A DNA stretch of 64,000 nucleotides from Variovorax ginsengisoli (GCF_030486595.1 NZ_JAUJZH010000001.1:434001-498000), one strand, 5' to 3'. Counted from the first letter of the stretch, positions 9,169-18,677 are shown. Numbers and translations are program-made. Notes: generated by a model from the sequence alone, not told the origin.

Positions 9169-9691
9169 GGTGGCGCTCCCCGGCGACCAGCGCGCGGCGC
9201 AGGCGCAGCTCCTCGGCCGCCAGCTGTTCGGCGACCGGCGCGTCGAGGTCCAGGCAGTGGTAGGTGATGTCGTGCTCCGATTCGGCGACCGGCACCGAGC
9301 CAGGCAGCAGGCTGGTGATCGAGCTGAACTCGTTGCGCGCCAGGCCGGGGCGGAAGCCGACCTTGTAGACGATGAAGCCGGGCTTCAGCGGCATGCGCGG
9401 CGACAGCGCCCGGCGCGCGACGTCGACGCCGGCCAGCACCGACTGCCAGAGGAAATGCGGCAGGAAACCGAACAGCGCGCCCAGGCGCAGATGCCCCGCC
9501 TCGGGCGGCAGCAGGCGCAGGCTGGCGAAGGTTCCGGCGGCCACGGCGACCAGGCCAACCCCGAGGTCGGCGGGCTTGAGGCTGGGCATCAGCAGCAGCC
9601 AGAGCACCAGCAGCATCAGTCCACGGACCACGGCCGTGGCGCGCCGCGACGGTGCGGCCGGGGTGGCGGGATCGGCGGCGGCGGGCTTCAT
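9161..9691 (-). CDS. mrpE: Mrp-type antiporter subunit E
   Basis: 176-residue protein. Two hydrophobic helices (about residues 24-60) precede a soluble domain with KPGFIVYKVGFRPGLARNEFSSITSLLPGSVPV, the MrpE/MnhE (PF01899) signature, and an acidic/His-rich end. The ATG at 9691 overlaps the stop of the upstream unknown membrane gene by four bases (ATGA), tying that gene to the antiporter operon. A longer reading frame to 9814 is contradicted by the overlap with that gene. Confidence 0.9.
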   Translation of the reverse strand: MKPAAADPATPAAPSRRATAVVRGLMLLVLWLLLMPSLKPADLGVGLVAVAAGTFASLRLLPPEAGHLRLGALFGFLPHFLWQSVLAGVDVARRALSPRMPLKPGFIVYKVGFRPGLARNEFSSITSLLPGSVPVAESEHDITYHCLDLDAPVAEQLAAEELRLRRALVAGERHHD

Positions 9692-10260
9692 GCGCTCGCC
9701 TCCGTGCCGCCGGCACTGGTCAGCCGGACATCGATCCTGCTCAGTCGCTCGAACAGGCGGGCCTCCGTGCGCACCGGCCACCAGTCGTAGAGAAAGATCT
9801 CCATCGGCCGCCACAGCGCCACCCAGGCGCCGATCACGAGGCTGTCGTGGATCAGGGTCGCGTAGCGCCCCTGGCCGACGAAGCTGGCGATCGACTCGCC
9901 GACCACCGCGGCGGCGCCGACGAACAGCACGCCGATCAGCAGGCTGATGCGGCCGATGCGGAACAGCTTGCGCAAGCCGCGCCAGGTGGCCAGCGCGCGC
10001 TGGCGGAAGTATTCGTCGACCGCGTCCTTCAGCATCGCGGCATCGGACGGCGCAACGGCCTCGGCGCCGACGTGCACGACCAGTTCCAGCGGCCGGCCGG
10101 CCGGCACCTCCTGGGCCCAGTCGACGATGTAGTCCTGCGCCTTGGCATCGAGGTCGCGCTGGCGGAAAGGCGCCGGGTCCATCGAGTTGAACAGCTGCCG
10201 GAGTTCGGCCACGTGCAAGTCGAGCACCGCGGTCCCGGTCGGTGTTGCGGATGCCTGCAT
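9688..10260 (-). CDS. Unknown two-span membrane protein between the RND permease and Mrp genes
   Basis: 190-residue protein not recognised. The N-terminal soluble half (residues 1-100) includes a basic patch (WRGLRKLFRIGR) leading into two predicted membrane helices (about 104-122 and 138-157), then a charged C-terminal tail (TEARLFERLSRIDVRL). Its end overlaps mrpE by four bases and its start lies 29 bases after the RND permease stop, so it is embedded in the operon. A GTG at 10293 would overlap the RND stop (GTGA) and add 11 residues; ATG 10260 has only a weak purine-rich site, so the GTG is a fair alternative start. Its position suggests an accessory subunit linking pump and antiporter, which is inference. 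Confidence 0.7.
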   Translation of the reverse strand: MQASATPTGTAVLDLHVAELRQLFNSMDPAPFRQRDLDAKAQDYIVDWAQEVPAGRPLELVVHVGAEAVAPSDAAMLKDAVDEYFRQRALATWRGLRKLFRIGRISLLIGVLFVGAAAVVGESIASFVGQGRYATLIHDSLVIGAWVALWRPMEIFLYDWWPVRTEARLFERLSRIDVRLTSAGGTEASA

Positions 10261-10289
10261 CTGCGTTGCCCCGTCAGCCAGCCGGCCGT

Positions 10290-13200
10290 TCACGCCGGCT
10301 CGGCCTCGCCTGCCGGCGGCGTCGGCTTCTCCTTGCCGAGCACCAGCACGTACAGGGTCGGCAGGAAGACCAGCGTCAGCAGCGTGGCCACCAGCAGGCC
10401 GCCCATGATCGCGAAGGCCATCGAGCCCCAGAACACGGTCGGCGCGATCGGGATCAGGCCCAGCACGGTCGAGATCGAGGTCAGCATCATCGGCCGCATC
10501 CGCGAGGTGCCCGAGGCCACCACGGCGTCGAGCACGTTCATGCCCTCGGCCCGGTAGGTCTCGATCTGCACGATCAGGATCACGCCGTTCTTGGCGATCA
10601 TGCCGATCAGCGCCAGGATGCCGAGGATGGCGACGAAGCCCAGCGGCCGGTTGAACACCAGCAGCGTGAGCACCACGCCGATCAACCCCAGCGGCATCAC
10701 GCAGACCACCATCGCGAGCCGGCGAAAGCTCACCAGCAGCACCATCATGCTCAGCAGCATCAGCACGATCATGAGCGGCACCACCGCGAACACCGAGGCG
10801 CTCGACTCCGCGCTTTCCTCGGACAGGCCGCCGGTCTCGATCTTGTAGCCCTTCGGCAGCTTGGCGTTGAACTCCTTGATCTTCGGTGCCAGCGCCTCGA
10901 CGATGGTGTCGGGCAGCGCGCCGTGGACCACGTCGGCGCGCACCGTGAGCGTCGGCACCCGGTTGCGGCGCCACACCAGCGGCGACTCCTGCTCCTCGGA
11001 GAAGGTGGCGAACTGGTTCAGCGGCACCATGCGGCCGCTGGCGGTGGGCACCTGCAGGGTGCTCAGCGTCTGCAGCGACAGCCGCTGCTCGGCGCTCGAG
11101 CGGGCCACCACGTTGATCAGGTAGATGTCGTCGCGCACCTGCGTGACCGCGGTGCCGGTCACGGTCGCGTTCATGATGCCGGCCAGCGCGCCGGTGCTGA
11201 TGCCGAGCTGGCGCGCCTCGTCCTGGTTGACGCGGATCTGGATCTGCCGCGCCGGCTCCATCCAGTCGAAGTTCACGTGCCGGGCCTGCGGATGCGAGCC
11301 CAGGATGCCCGCCAGCTCGAGCGATATCTTGCGCACCTCGTCCTTGTCGGGCCCCATCACGCGGTACTGCAGCGGCCAGCCCACGGGCGGCCCGAGCTCG
11401 AGCGGCGACACCCGCGCCACCATGTCCGGGAACTGCTCGGCCAGCACCTTCTCGAGCTTGATCTGCAGGCGGTCGCGGGACTCGAGGTCCTTGGCGACCA
11501 CGACCAGCTGCGAGAAGAAGGGATTCGCCAGCTGCACGTTGAGCGTCAGGATGAAGCGCACCGCACCGCGGCCGACATAGCTGCTGAAGTGGTCGACATC
11601 GGGGTCGGCCTTGAGGATCTCCTCGAGCTTCTTGACCTCTTCCTCGGTGGCATAGATCGATGCGTTCTGACGCAGCGTCAGGTCGACCGTCAGCTCGGGC
11701 CGGTCGGAGGCCGGGAAGAACTGCTGCGGCACGAAACGAACCAGGAACATCGACCCCACGAAGGCCGCCAGCGTGAGCCCGATGGTCAGCCACTTGGCGC
11801 GGATCGCACCCTTGAGGAAACCGCCGTAGGCATTCAGGAACTTGCTGGGCTTGACCACCGCATCGGCCTTGGGCGACTTGAGCAGCGCCTTGCCCACCAG
11901 CGGCGCGAAGATCACGGCGCCGAGCCAGGAGACGATCAGCGCGATCGCCACCACGGCGAAGATCGAGAAGGTGTACTCGCCGGCCGAGCTGCGCGCGAAG
12001 CCGATCGGCACGAAGCTGGAGATCGACACCAGCGTGCCGATCAGCATCGGCGCCGCCAGCGTGCGGTAGGCGAAGGTCGCGGCCTGGTCCTTGGTGTCGC
12101 CGGCCGCGAGGCGGTTGAGCATCGCGTCGACCGTGGTCATCGCGTCGTCGACCAGCAGGGTCAGCGCGATGATCAGCGCGCCGAGCGAGACCCGGTGCAG
12201 GTCGATGTTCACGAAGTCCATGATCGCGAAGACGATCGCCAGCGTGAGCGGGATCGACAGCGCCACCACCGCGCCGGGCCGCACGCCCAGGCTCACGAAG
12301 CTGCACACCAGGATGATCGCGATCGCCTGCCACAGCGAGGCCATGAAGTCGCTGATCGCGACATCGACCGTGACCGCCTGGTCGGCCACCAGCGTCGGCT
12401 CGATGCCGTGCGGCAGGTTGGCCGTGATGTCGGCCATCACGGCCTTGATGTTCTTGCCGAGCGCGAGGATGTCGCCGGCGTCGCGCATCGCGATCGCGAG
12501 GCCGATCGCCGGCTTGCCGTTGACCCTGAACATCGGCTGCGGCGGGTCGGTGAAGCCGCGCCGCACGGTCGCGATGTCGCCCAGGCGGATGTTGCGCCCG
12601 CCCAGCACCAGGTTGACCGACTCGATGTCGCGCTCGTTGTCGAAGGAGCCGGTGACGCGCATGAAGACGCGCTCCTGCTCGGTGTGCAGCACGCCGGCCG
12701 GGCGGATCACGTTCTGCGCCTGCAGCGCCGCCACGATCGCGCCGTAGTCCAGGCGCAAGCCGGCCAGGCGCTCGGTCGAGAACTCGATGAAGATCTGCTC
12801 GTCCTGCGCGCCCAGCACCTCGATCTTCGAGACGTCGGGCACCTGCAGCAGGCGCGAGCGCGCGTCTTCGACCTTGTCGCGCAGTTCGCGGAAGGTGTAG
12901 CCGTCGGCGGTGAAGGCATAGATGATGCCGAAGGTGTCGCCGAAGTCATCGTTGAAGAAAGGGCCGACGACGCCGGTCGGCAGCGTCTGGCGCATGTCGC
13001 CGATGTTCTTGCGCACCTGGTACCAGATGTCCGCCACCTCGGCCGGCGGCGTCGACTGCTTGAGGTCGACGAAGATCGTGGTCTGGCCCGCCGTGGTGTA
13101 GCTGCGCACCCGGTCGAGGTGCCGCGTTTCCTGCAAGGTGCGCTCCAGCCGCTCGGTGACCTGCGACAGCGTCTCGTCGACCGTGGCGCCGGGCCAGCCG

Positions 13201-13355
13201 GCGGCGACGATCATGGTGCGGAAGGTGAAGGCCGGGTCTTCGGCGCGCCCGAGCTTCAGGAACGACAAGGTGCCCGCGACGACCGCGATGATCATCAGGA
13301 ACACCACCAGCGAGCGCTTGGAGAGCGCCCACTCCGACAGGTTCGGGCCGATCAC
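10290..13355 (-). CDS. RND-family efflux permease (AcrB-like inner membrane pump)
   Basis: 1021-residue RND transporter with the standard 12-helix, two-large-periplasmic-loop plan. The N-terminal helix (SLVVFLMIIAVVAGTLSFLKLGRAEDPAFTF) leads into the first porter domain; the proton-relay helix contains the paired Asp in TLLVDDAMTTVDAML (near residue 400); the second half repeats the plan and ends with PTLYVLVLGKEKP. It extrudes substrate across the outer membrane using the proton gradient with the membrane fusion protein (overlapping by four bases upstream) and the outer membrane factor at 2640-4094. Substrate not deducible; the sequence resembles the shorter heavy-metal/multidrug-like group lacking a long C-terminal tail. 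Confidence 0.93.
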   Translation of the reverse strand: MIGPNLSEWALSKRSLVVFLMIIAVVAGTLSFLKLGRAEDPAFTFRTMIVAAGWPGATVDETLSQVTERLERTLQETRHLDRVRSYTTAGQTTIFVDLKQSTPPAEVADIWYQVRKNIGDMRQTLPTGVVGPFFNDDFGDTFGIIYAFTADGYTFRELRDKVEDARSRLLQVPDVSKIEVLGAQDEQIFIEFSTERLAGLRLDYGAIVAALQAQNVIRPAGVLHTEQERVFMRVTGSFDNERDIESVNLVLGGRNIRLGDIATVRRGFTDPPQPMFRVNGKPAIGLAIAMRDAGDILALGKNIKAVMADITANLPHGIEPTLVADQAVTVDVAISDFMASLWQAIAIILVCSFVSLGVRPGAVVALSIPLTLAIVFAIMDFVNIDLHRVSLGALIIALTLLVDDAMTTVDAMLNRLAAGDTKDQAATFAYRTLAAPMLIGTLVSISSFVPIGFARSSAGEYTFSIFAVVAIALIVSWLGAVIFAPLVGKALLKSPKADAVVKPSKFLNAYGGFLKGAIRAKWLTIGLTLAAFVGSMFLVRFVPQQFFPASDRPELTVDLTLRQNASIYATEEEVKKLEEILKADPDVDHFSSYVGRGAVRFILTLNVQLANPFFSQLVVVAKDLESRDRLQIKLEKVLAEQFPDMVARVSPLELGPPVGWPLQYRVMGPDKDEVRKISLELAGILGSHPQARHVNFDWMEPARQIQIRVNQDEARQLGISTGALAGIMNATVTGTAVTQVRDDIYLINVVARSSAEQRLSLQTLSTLQVPTASGRMVPLNQFATFSEEQESPLVWRRNRVPTLTVRADVVHGALPDTIVEALAPKIKEFNAKLPKGYKIETGGLSEESAESSASVFAVVPLMIVLMLLSMMVLLVSFRRLAMVVCVMPLGLIGVVLTLLVFNRPLGFVAILGILALIGMIAKNGVILIVQIETYRAEGMNVLDAVVASGTSRMRPMMLTSISTVLGLIPIAPTVFWGSMAFAIMGGLLVATLLTLVFLPTLYVLVLGKEKPTPPAGEAEPA

Positions 13356-14464
13356 TTCGCGGCCTCGAGCCAGCGGACCTTCTGTCCCGGCCGCAGCGCC
13401 TGGACACCGGCGGTGACGATCACATCGCCGGGCGCCAGCCCCTGGGAGACTTGAACGCGGGCCGCGTCATAGGCGCGCACCTGCACGTTGCGAGCCGAAA
13501 CCGTGCCGGCCTTGGTGTCGACCACCCAGACCGAGGTCTGGCCGTTGGCGCGGAGCAGCGCGCTGGCCGGGATGTCGAGCGCGGGCTCGGTGTTGAGCTT
13601 CATGCGCCCGGTGACGGTGCTGCCCAGGCGCATCGCCGCGGGCGGATTGATCAGCCGGACCCGGACCGCGAAGGTGCCGGTGACCGGATCGGCGCGCGGC
13701 GAGACTTCGCGCACCTTGCCCACCGCCGTGACCTTCGGGTCGCCGCCGAGCGAGACCAGGATGTCGGGATTGGTCGGCGCGATGTCCTTGATCTGGGCCG
13801 GGACGTCGAAGACCGCGTCGATGGCGCCTTCGCGTGCCACCTGCACGATCATGCGGCCGGCCGGCACCACCTCGCCGGGCTCGGCGCCGCGCGCCGTGAC
13901 CACCCCGGCCACGTCGGACAGCAGCCGGGTGTAGCTCAGGCGGTTCTGCGCGATGTCGACCAGCGACTGGGCCGAATTGACCTGCGACTGCGTGACCTTG
14001 AGCATCGCCTCGGCCTGCTCGAACGAGGCCCGCGAGACCGCGTTCTCGGCCAGCAGGTCGCGCATCCGGTTGAAGGTATTGCGGGCCTCGATGCCCTGGG
14101 CCTGCGCGGCCGCCAATTGGGCCCGCGCGGACTGCAGGCTGCTGTCCTCGTTCATCTGGTCGAGGCGCGCCAGCAGCTGGCCGGGCCTGACCCGGTCGCC
14201 GATGTCGACGTTGCGCTCGATCAGCCGGCCGTCGATGCGGAAGGACTGGTTGACTTCGCTCTGGGCTTGTATGCGCCCGGTCAGCGACACGGTGTCGCCG
14301 ACCGTGCGCTGCTCGATCGTCATGACGCGGACGGGACGGACCTCGGGCGCCGGCGCCTCTTCGGCCCGCCTGCAGGCCGACAGCGACACCAGGGCCGCGA
14401 CCGCCAGCAGCGTCGTCGTCCAGGACCAGTTTCCGAATCGATGGGCAGCGGATTTCACATGCAC
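13352..14464 (-). CDS. RND efflux periplasmic adaptor (membrane fusion protein, lipoprotein)
   Basis: 370-residue HlyD/AcrA-family adaptor. The N-terminal signal ends with lipobox LSAC, so it should be a lipoprotein anchored in the inner membrane. Then come a lipoyl half-motif (GRIQAQSEVNQSFRIDGRL), a coiled-coil hairpin (about residues 105-165, QSARAQLAAAQAQGIEARN), the second lipoyl half (TRLLSDVAGVVTARGAEPGEVVPAG) and a beta-barrel/membrane-proximal domain. The start is read as GTG 14464, preceded by GAGGAA; a second in-frame GTG lies two codons on at 14458. The stop overlaps the RND permease start. It begins 26 bases after arcA, leaving little room for a separate promoter. Confidence 0.92.
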   Translation of the reverse strand: MHVKSAAHRFGNWSWTTTLLAVAALVSLSACRRAEEAPAPEVRPVRVMTIEQRTVGDTVSLTGRIQAQSEVNQSFRIDGRLIERNVDIGDRVRPGQLLARLDQMNEDSSLQSARAQLAAAQAQGIEARNTFNRMRDLLAENAVSRASFEQAEAMLKVTQSQVNSAQSLVDIAQNRLSYTRLLSDVAGVVTARGAEPGEVVPAGRMIVQVAREGAIDAVFDVPAQIKDIAPTNPDILVSLGGDPKVTAVGKVREVSPRADPVTGTFAVRVRLINPPAAMRLGSTVTGRMKLNTEPALDIPASALLRANGQTSVWVVDTKAGTVSARNVQVRAYDAARVQVSQGLAPGDVIVTAGVQALRPGQKVRWLEAAK

Positions 14465-14490
14465 GAGCTGGCTTCCTCTTTGATCTTGCG

Positions 14491-15750
14491 TCAGAAGTCG
14501 ACCGGATCGCGAATGATCGGGCAGGTCATGCAATGGCCGCCTCCGCGTCCGCGGCCCAGTTCGGCCCCGACGATGGTCACCACCTCGATGCCCTGCTTGC
14601 GCAGCAGCGTGTTGGTGTAGGTGTTGCGGTCGTATGCATAAACCACGCCCGGTGACGCGCAGACCAGGTTCGCGCCGCTGTCCCACTGGGTGCGCTCGCG
14701 CTGGTAGTCGCTGCCGCCGGCTTCGACCACGCGCAGCTTCTTGAAGCCCAGCGCCTGGGCCACGACGTCCACGAAGGGCTTGTTCTCGGCATGCAGTTCG
14801 ACGCCGCTCGGATGGCTGCTCGGGCGGTACGAGTAGGTGCGGGTCTGGTTCATGAAGTCCGGCGCCAGCAGCACGCAGTCGCGGTCGGCGAAGGTGAACA
14901 CGGTGTCGAGGTGCATCGCGGCGCGGATCTTGGGCATGGCCGCGACGATGACGCGTTCGGCCGCGCCCTTCTTGAATAGCGTGGCCGCGAGCTGGCTGAT
15001 GGCCTGGCGCGAGGTGCGCTCGCTCATGCCGATCAGCACGTTGCCCTTGCCGATCGGCATCACGTCGCCGCCTTCGAGGGTGGCCAGGCCGTGGTCTTCG
15101 GTCGGGTCGCCCCACCAGACGTTGACCTTGCCGGCGAAGTCGGGGTGGAACTTGTAGATCGCGGTGGTGAGGATGGTTTCTTCGTGGCGCGCCGGCCAGT
15201 ACAGCGGATTGAGCGTCACGCCGCCGTAGATCCAGCAGGTGGTGTCGCGGGTGTAGAGCGTGTTGGGCAGCGGCGGCAGCAGGTATTCGGTGACGCCTGC
15301 GGCCTCGCGCACCACCTCCAGCGCCTTGCCGCCGATGGACTCGGGGAAGTCGTTGGTCGACAGCCCGCCGATCAGCGTCTCGGCCAGCTTGCGGTTGTCC
15401 AGGCCCTCGAGATAGCTTCGCAGTTCGTCGATGAAGCCGAGACCGACCTGGTTGGGCACGACCTGGTTGTCGAGGATCCACTTCTTGCCCTCGGGCACCG
15501 CCACCGTCTCGGCCAGCAGGTTGTGCATCTCGACCACCTCGACGCCGCGGTCGCGCATCTTGGTGACGAAATCGAAGTGGTCGCGCTTGGCGTTCTCGAC
15601 CCACAGCACGTCGTCGAACAGCAGCTGGTCGCAGTTGCTCGGCGTCAGGCGCGAATGGGCCAGGCCCGGGGCGCACACCATCACCTTGCGCAGCTGCCCG
15701 ACTTCCGAGTGCACGCCGAACGTTGTCTCTTTCGCTTCTGTAGTCGCCAT
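14491..15750 (-). CDS. arcA: Arginine deiminase
   Basis: 419-residue enzyme converting L-arginine to citrulline and ammonia, first step of the ADI pathway. Signatures visible: [19 protein letters not shown] at the N-terminus, the [10 protein letters not shown] segment, [22 protein letters not shown], and the C-terminal [14 protein letters not shown] in which Cys407 is the catalytic nucleophile. Length matches bacterial ArcA. A clear GGAGAACATC precedes ATG 15750. It follows arcD by 47 bases; arcB (ornithine carbamoyltransferase) and arcC (carbamate kinase) are not in this window, so the pathway is only partly encoded here. ADI releases ammonia and helps acid/anaerobic survival. Confidence 0.96.
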   Translation of the reverse strand: MATTEAKETTFGVHSEVGQLRKVMVCAPGLAHSRLTPSNCDQLLFDDVLWVENAKRDHFDFVTKMRDRGVEVVEMHNLLAETVAVPEGKKWILDNQVVPNQVGLGFIDELRSYLEGLDNRKLAETLIGGLSTNDFPESIGGKALEVVREAAGVTEYLLPPLPNTLYTRDTTCWIYGGVTLNPLYWPARHEETILTTAIYKFHPDFAGKVNVWWGDPTEDHGLATLEGGDVMPIGKGNVLIGMSERTSRQAISQLAATLFKKGAAERVIVAAMPKIRAAMHLDTVFTFADRDCVLLAPDFMNQTRTYSYRPSSHPSGVELHAENKPFVDVVAQALGFKKLRVVEAGGSDYQRERTQWDSGANLVCASPGVVYAYDRNTYTNTLLRKQGIEVVTIVGAELGRGRGGGHCMTCPIIRDPVDF

Positions 15751-15797
15751 GATGTTCTCCAGGAATCCGGTGAGTGAACGGTATATCCAGCTTGTGA

Positions 15798-17219
15798 CTA
15801 GATGGTGATGGTGCCGGTCGCGAGTCCGTAGATGCCGACCACGGCACCCACTACAGCGACCAGGAAAATGACCCAGTCGGTGACCGTGAAGACGGTCTTG
15901 TTCTGCTCGCGCCGGGCCCAGATATACAGCAGCGTGCCGGGCGCATAGAGCACCGCCGACAGCAGGATGAACTTGAGGCCGCCGGCGTAGATCATGAAGA
16001 CCGTGTAGACCACCGCCACCGACGCCATGACCAGGTCGCGCGTGCGCTCCTCGGGGCGCAGCTCGTAAGTCTCGGCGCGCTTCGAGATCATGAAGCCGTA
16101 GGCGGCCACGAACAGGTACGGGATCAGCGCCATCGCGCTGGTGAGGTTCAGCATCAGCGCGAAGGCATCGTTCGAGAAGTAGGTGGTGATCACCAGCAGC
16201 TGGACGATGATGTTCGACAGCCACAGCGCGTTGGCCGGCACCTGGTTGGCGTTCTCCCTGGCGAAGATCGCCGGCATGTCCTTCGTCTTGGCCGCGGTGA
16301 ACAGCACCTCGGCGCAGATCAGCGACCAGGCCAGGTAGGCGCCCAGCACCGAGATGATCAGGCCGACGCTCACGAAGACGGCGCCCCAATGGCCGACCAC
16401 CGCCTCCAGCACCGCGGCCATCGAGGGCTGGCGCATGCCGGCGATGTCCGCGCGCTGCAGCGCCGCATAGGGCAGCATCGTGACCAGCACCATCAGGCCG
16501 GTGACGCCGATGAAGCCGAGGATGGTGGCCTTGCCGACGTCCGCGCGCTCCTTGGCAAAGCGCGAATAGACGCTGGCGCCCTCGATGCCGAGGAACACGA
16601 ACACCGTGACCAGCATGGTGGCGCGCACCTGCTCGAAGATCCCGCCCTCCAGGCCGCCGCCGTACAGGTTGGCGCTGAACAGGTCCATCTTGAAGGCGAA
16701 GGCCAGGAGCACGATGAAGACCAGGATCGGGATGATCTTGGCGACCGTGACCACGCTGTTGATGAAGGCCGCCTGCTTGATGCCGCGCAGGATCATGAAG
16801 TGGAACAGCCAGATGCCCACCGAGGCGACCACGATCGCCACCACCGTGTTGCCTTCGCCGAAGACCGGAAAGAAGGCGCCCAGCGTGGACTTGATGAGCA
16901 CCCAGTACGACACGTTGCCGATGCAGCTGCCGATCCAGTAGCCGAAGGCCGACAGGAAGCCGGGGTAGTCGCCGAAGCCGGCCTTGGCATAGGCGAAGAC
17001 GCCGGCGTCGAGGTCGGGCTTGCGTTCGGCCAGCGACTGGAAAACCCGCGCCAGCATGTACATGCCCGTGCCGGCGATGAGCCATGCGATGACGGCGCCG
17101 AGCGGGCCGGTCGCGTTCGCGAAGGTGCGAGGCAGGGAGAAAATCCCTGCGCCGACCATCCCGCCCACCACCATCGCGGTGAGCTGCATGCGCGACATCT
17201 TCTGGTCAGTCGAAGCCAT
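15798..17219 (-). CDS. arcD: Arginine/ornithine antiporter-type basic amino acid permease
   Basis: 473-residue APC-superfamily permease with about 12-13 helices. The first helix [19 protein letters not shown] is the APC substrate-binding helix (GxG motif) and the block [48 protein letters not shown] is typical of ArcD/LysP-like basic amino acid/polyamine antiporters (family APA). Placed directly before arcA, it most likely exchanges arginine for ornithine. A strong AAGGAG site precedes ATG 17219. It opens the co-directional run that continues through the efflux/antiporter genes. Confidence 0.92.
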   Translation of the reverse strand: MASTDQKMSRMQLTAMVVGGMVGAGIFSLPRTFANATGPLGAVIAWLIAGTGMYMLARVFQSLAERKPDLDAGVFAYAKAGFGDYPGFLSAFGYWIGSCIGNVSYWVLIKSTLGAFFPVFGEGNTVVAIVVASVGIWLFHFMILRGIKQAAFINSVVTVAKIIPILVFIVLLAFAFKMDLFSANLYGGGLEGGIFEQVRATMLVTVFVFLGIEGASVYSRFAKERADVGKATILGFIGVTGLMVLVTMLPYAALQRADIAGMRQPSMAAVLEAVVGHWGAVFVSVGLIISVLGAYLAWSLICAEVLFTAAKTKDMPAIFARENANQVPANALWLSNIIVQLLVITTYFSNDAFALMLNLTSAMALIPYLFVAAYGFMISKRAETYELRPEERTRDLVMASVAVVYTVFMIYAGGLKFILLSAVLYAPGTLLYIWARREQNKTVFTVTDWVIFLVAVVGAVVGIYGLATGTITI

Positions 17220-17247
17220 TCCTACTCCTTGTTGTTCTTTGCGATCA

Positions 17248-17298
17248 CGTCAATCCGAGCCAGCGCTTGACGTTTGGGCTGCAGGATTGATCCGTCAA
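17248..17298. promoter_or_regulatory. Repeated CGTCAA/TTGACG half-sites upstream of arcD
   Basis: In the leader of arcD I read CGTCAA at 17248-17253, TTGACG at 17267-17272 and CGTCAA at 17293-17298, giving two overlapping inverted pairs with 13- and 20-base spacers. This could be an operator for the arginine genes. It does not fit the TTGAT-N4-ATCAA Anr/Fnr box, which would be the expected control for ADI genes. The regulator is unknown. Confidence 0.22.
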
Positions 17299-17346
17299 TG
17301 TGGTTTGTCAAGGCGCACGCATACGCACGCCGCGAAGCGCTCGCCC

Positions 17347-18546
17347 TCAGAAACCCTTGCGGATGTTCAGCCAGAATTCGGTCGAGCTGTAGTTGAATCC
17401 GATCGAGTTGCTCTGGTCTCGGATCCAGAGCAATTCGGGCCGCAGCGTCCAGGTGGGCACGAACTCCCACACCAGGTAGGCACCGACCTCGTACAGGTTG
17501 TCCTTGCGGCGCAGCAGTACGCTGTTGTCGAGCGCGTCGGGGTGGAAGTGGATGCGGTCGTTGTTGAAGGCATCTCGCTCCCACCAGACGAAGGTGCCCC
17601 AACCCAGCTTGTTGTTGACGGTGAAGTCCAGCGCGGCGGTGGCGCCGTAGAAGCTGGAGTTGCCGTCCGGCCTGCTGGTCGCGAAATGCTGGCCGCCGTG
17701 CGCAGTGAGCGTCAGGCTGCCGGCGCCCTCCAGCAGCGAATGTACCCACCCGCCCGAGACGTCGGCGCTGGTTCGGCTGCGGTCGCGCAGCCTGCCCTCG
17801 GGATAGCGGCGGCGGCGGTATTCGGCACCCAGCGTGAGCTGGTTGTCGGGGTCGACGCGATAGCGGTAGTCGGCGAACAGGCCGGCGTCGTTGCGGTAGT
17901 CGCCATCGCCGCGATAGCTGGTGCGCCCGCGGAACCCGACCGCCAGGTTGCTCTCGCCGAACGAACGGCTGCCGGCCAGGCGCCAGCGCAAGTCGGAGTC
18001 GTTGCGGCTTTCGGAGTTGTCGTAGTAGCGGAAGCGATAGTCCAGCGTGGCATCGATCGCGTAGTCGTTCGGCAAGGCGTAGTTCATGCCGCCGCCCGCG
18101 CGTGCGTTGTAGAAGGTGTCGCGACGGTCGCCGCCGCCGAGCGCGTTGGTGCCGACGGTGTTGTTCACCTGGTAGCGCCCGATGCCGGTCTCGGCATAGC
18201 CGAAACCGGTGAGCGACCGCTTTTCGTCCAGCGCCTGGGTCGCGGCCTGGTTGTAGATCTCGACCTGGCTCAACAGGTCCTGCGGGAGGTTGTCGAAGCG
18301 CAAGACGGTCTCGAACTCGATCTTCGCCTCGGCGTACTGCCCGAGCACGTAGTAGGCGCGACCGAGTTCCAGGTGCCCGTCGACCGTGCTCGGCGGCTGG
18401 GTCTGGGCGGCCTCGACCAGTTCGCGTGCCCGGGCCGGATCCGGCTCGGCCGCGAACGCCGCCGCGGCAGCGAACAGCGCGATCGCGCCCACGTACGCGC
18501 GCAGCGCACCAGGGCGCGCGTTTTCCTTCCTCTCGCGTCGGCTCAT
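17347..18546 (-). CDS. TPR plus outer membrane beta-barrel protein (Slam/DUF560-like)
   Basis: 399-residue exported protein. The N-terminus is a signal peptide (FAAAAAFAAEPDPA, cleavage near residue 33). Residues about 38-105 contain TPR-like helices (VDGHLELGRAYYVLGQYAEAKIEFETVL). The remaining roughly 290 residues alternate aromatic/charged strands (LDYRFRYYDNSESRNDSDLRW and similar) and end in IRKGF, the terminal Phe typical of BAM-inserted barrels. TPR plus a 14-ish strand barrel is the plan of surface lipoprotein assembly modifiers (Slam), but a more general PgaA/DUF-type barrel is possible. Poor spacing to neighbours (127 and over 200 bases) suggests a single-gene unit. Confidence 0.7.
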   Translation of the reverse strand: MSRRERKENARPGALRAYVGAIALFAAAAAFAAEPDPARARELVEAAQTQPPSTVDGHLELGRAYYVLGQYAEAKIEFETVLRFDNLPQDLLSQVEIYNQAATQALDEKRSLTGFGYAETGIGRYQVNNTVGTNALGGGDRRDTFYNARAGGGMNYALPNDYAIDATLDYRFRYYDNSESRNDSDLRWRLAGSRSFGESNLAVGFRGRTSYRGDGDYRNDAGLFADYRYRVDPDNQLTLGAEYRRRRYPEGRLRDRSRTSADVSGGWVHSLLEGAGSLTLTAHGGQHFATSRPDGNSSFYGATAALDFTVNNKLGWGTFVWWERDAFNNDRIHFHPDALDNSVLLRRKDNLYEVGAYLVWEFVPTWTLRPELLWIRDQSNSIGFNYSSTEFWLNIRKGF

Positions 18547-18677
18547 TCAAGTTCCTCCTGAGGCCCAGCCCCTTTTTTTGGGCATTAGACACGGACCCTT
18601 TCTCGTCGGCAATGCGAACGAAGAGCACAGATGCGTCTTGACAATGTCAGCAACTCGCCCCTCTCGGCACCGCGCGC

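Noticed and set aside
10242..13454. Open frame of 1070 codons on the plus strand opposite the RND permease
   Set aside because: Its translation is rich in His, Arg, Gln and Asp with no domain, typical of the antisense frame of a GC-rich gene. The minus strand has a full RND transporter.
16389..17270. Plus-strand frame of 293 codons opposite arcD
   Set aside because: His/Asp/Glu-rich shadow of the permease; no start signals or family features.
17220..17346. Anr/Fnr box upstream of arcD
   Set aside because: TTGATCCGTCAA looks similar but has the wrong spacing and second half-site for TTGAT-N4-ATCAA.
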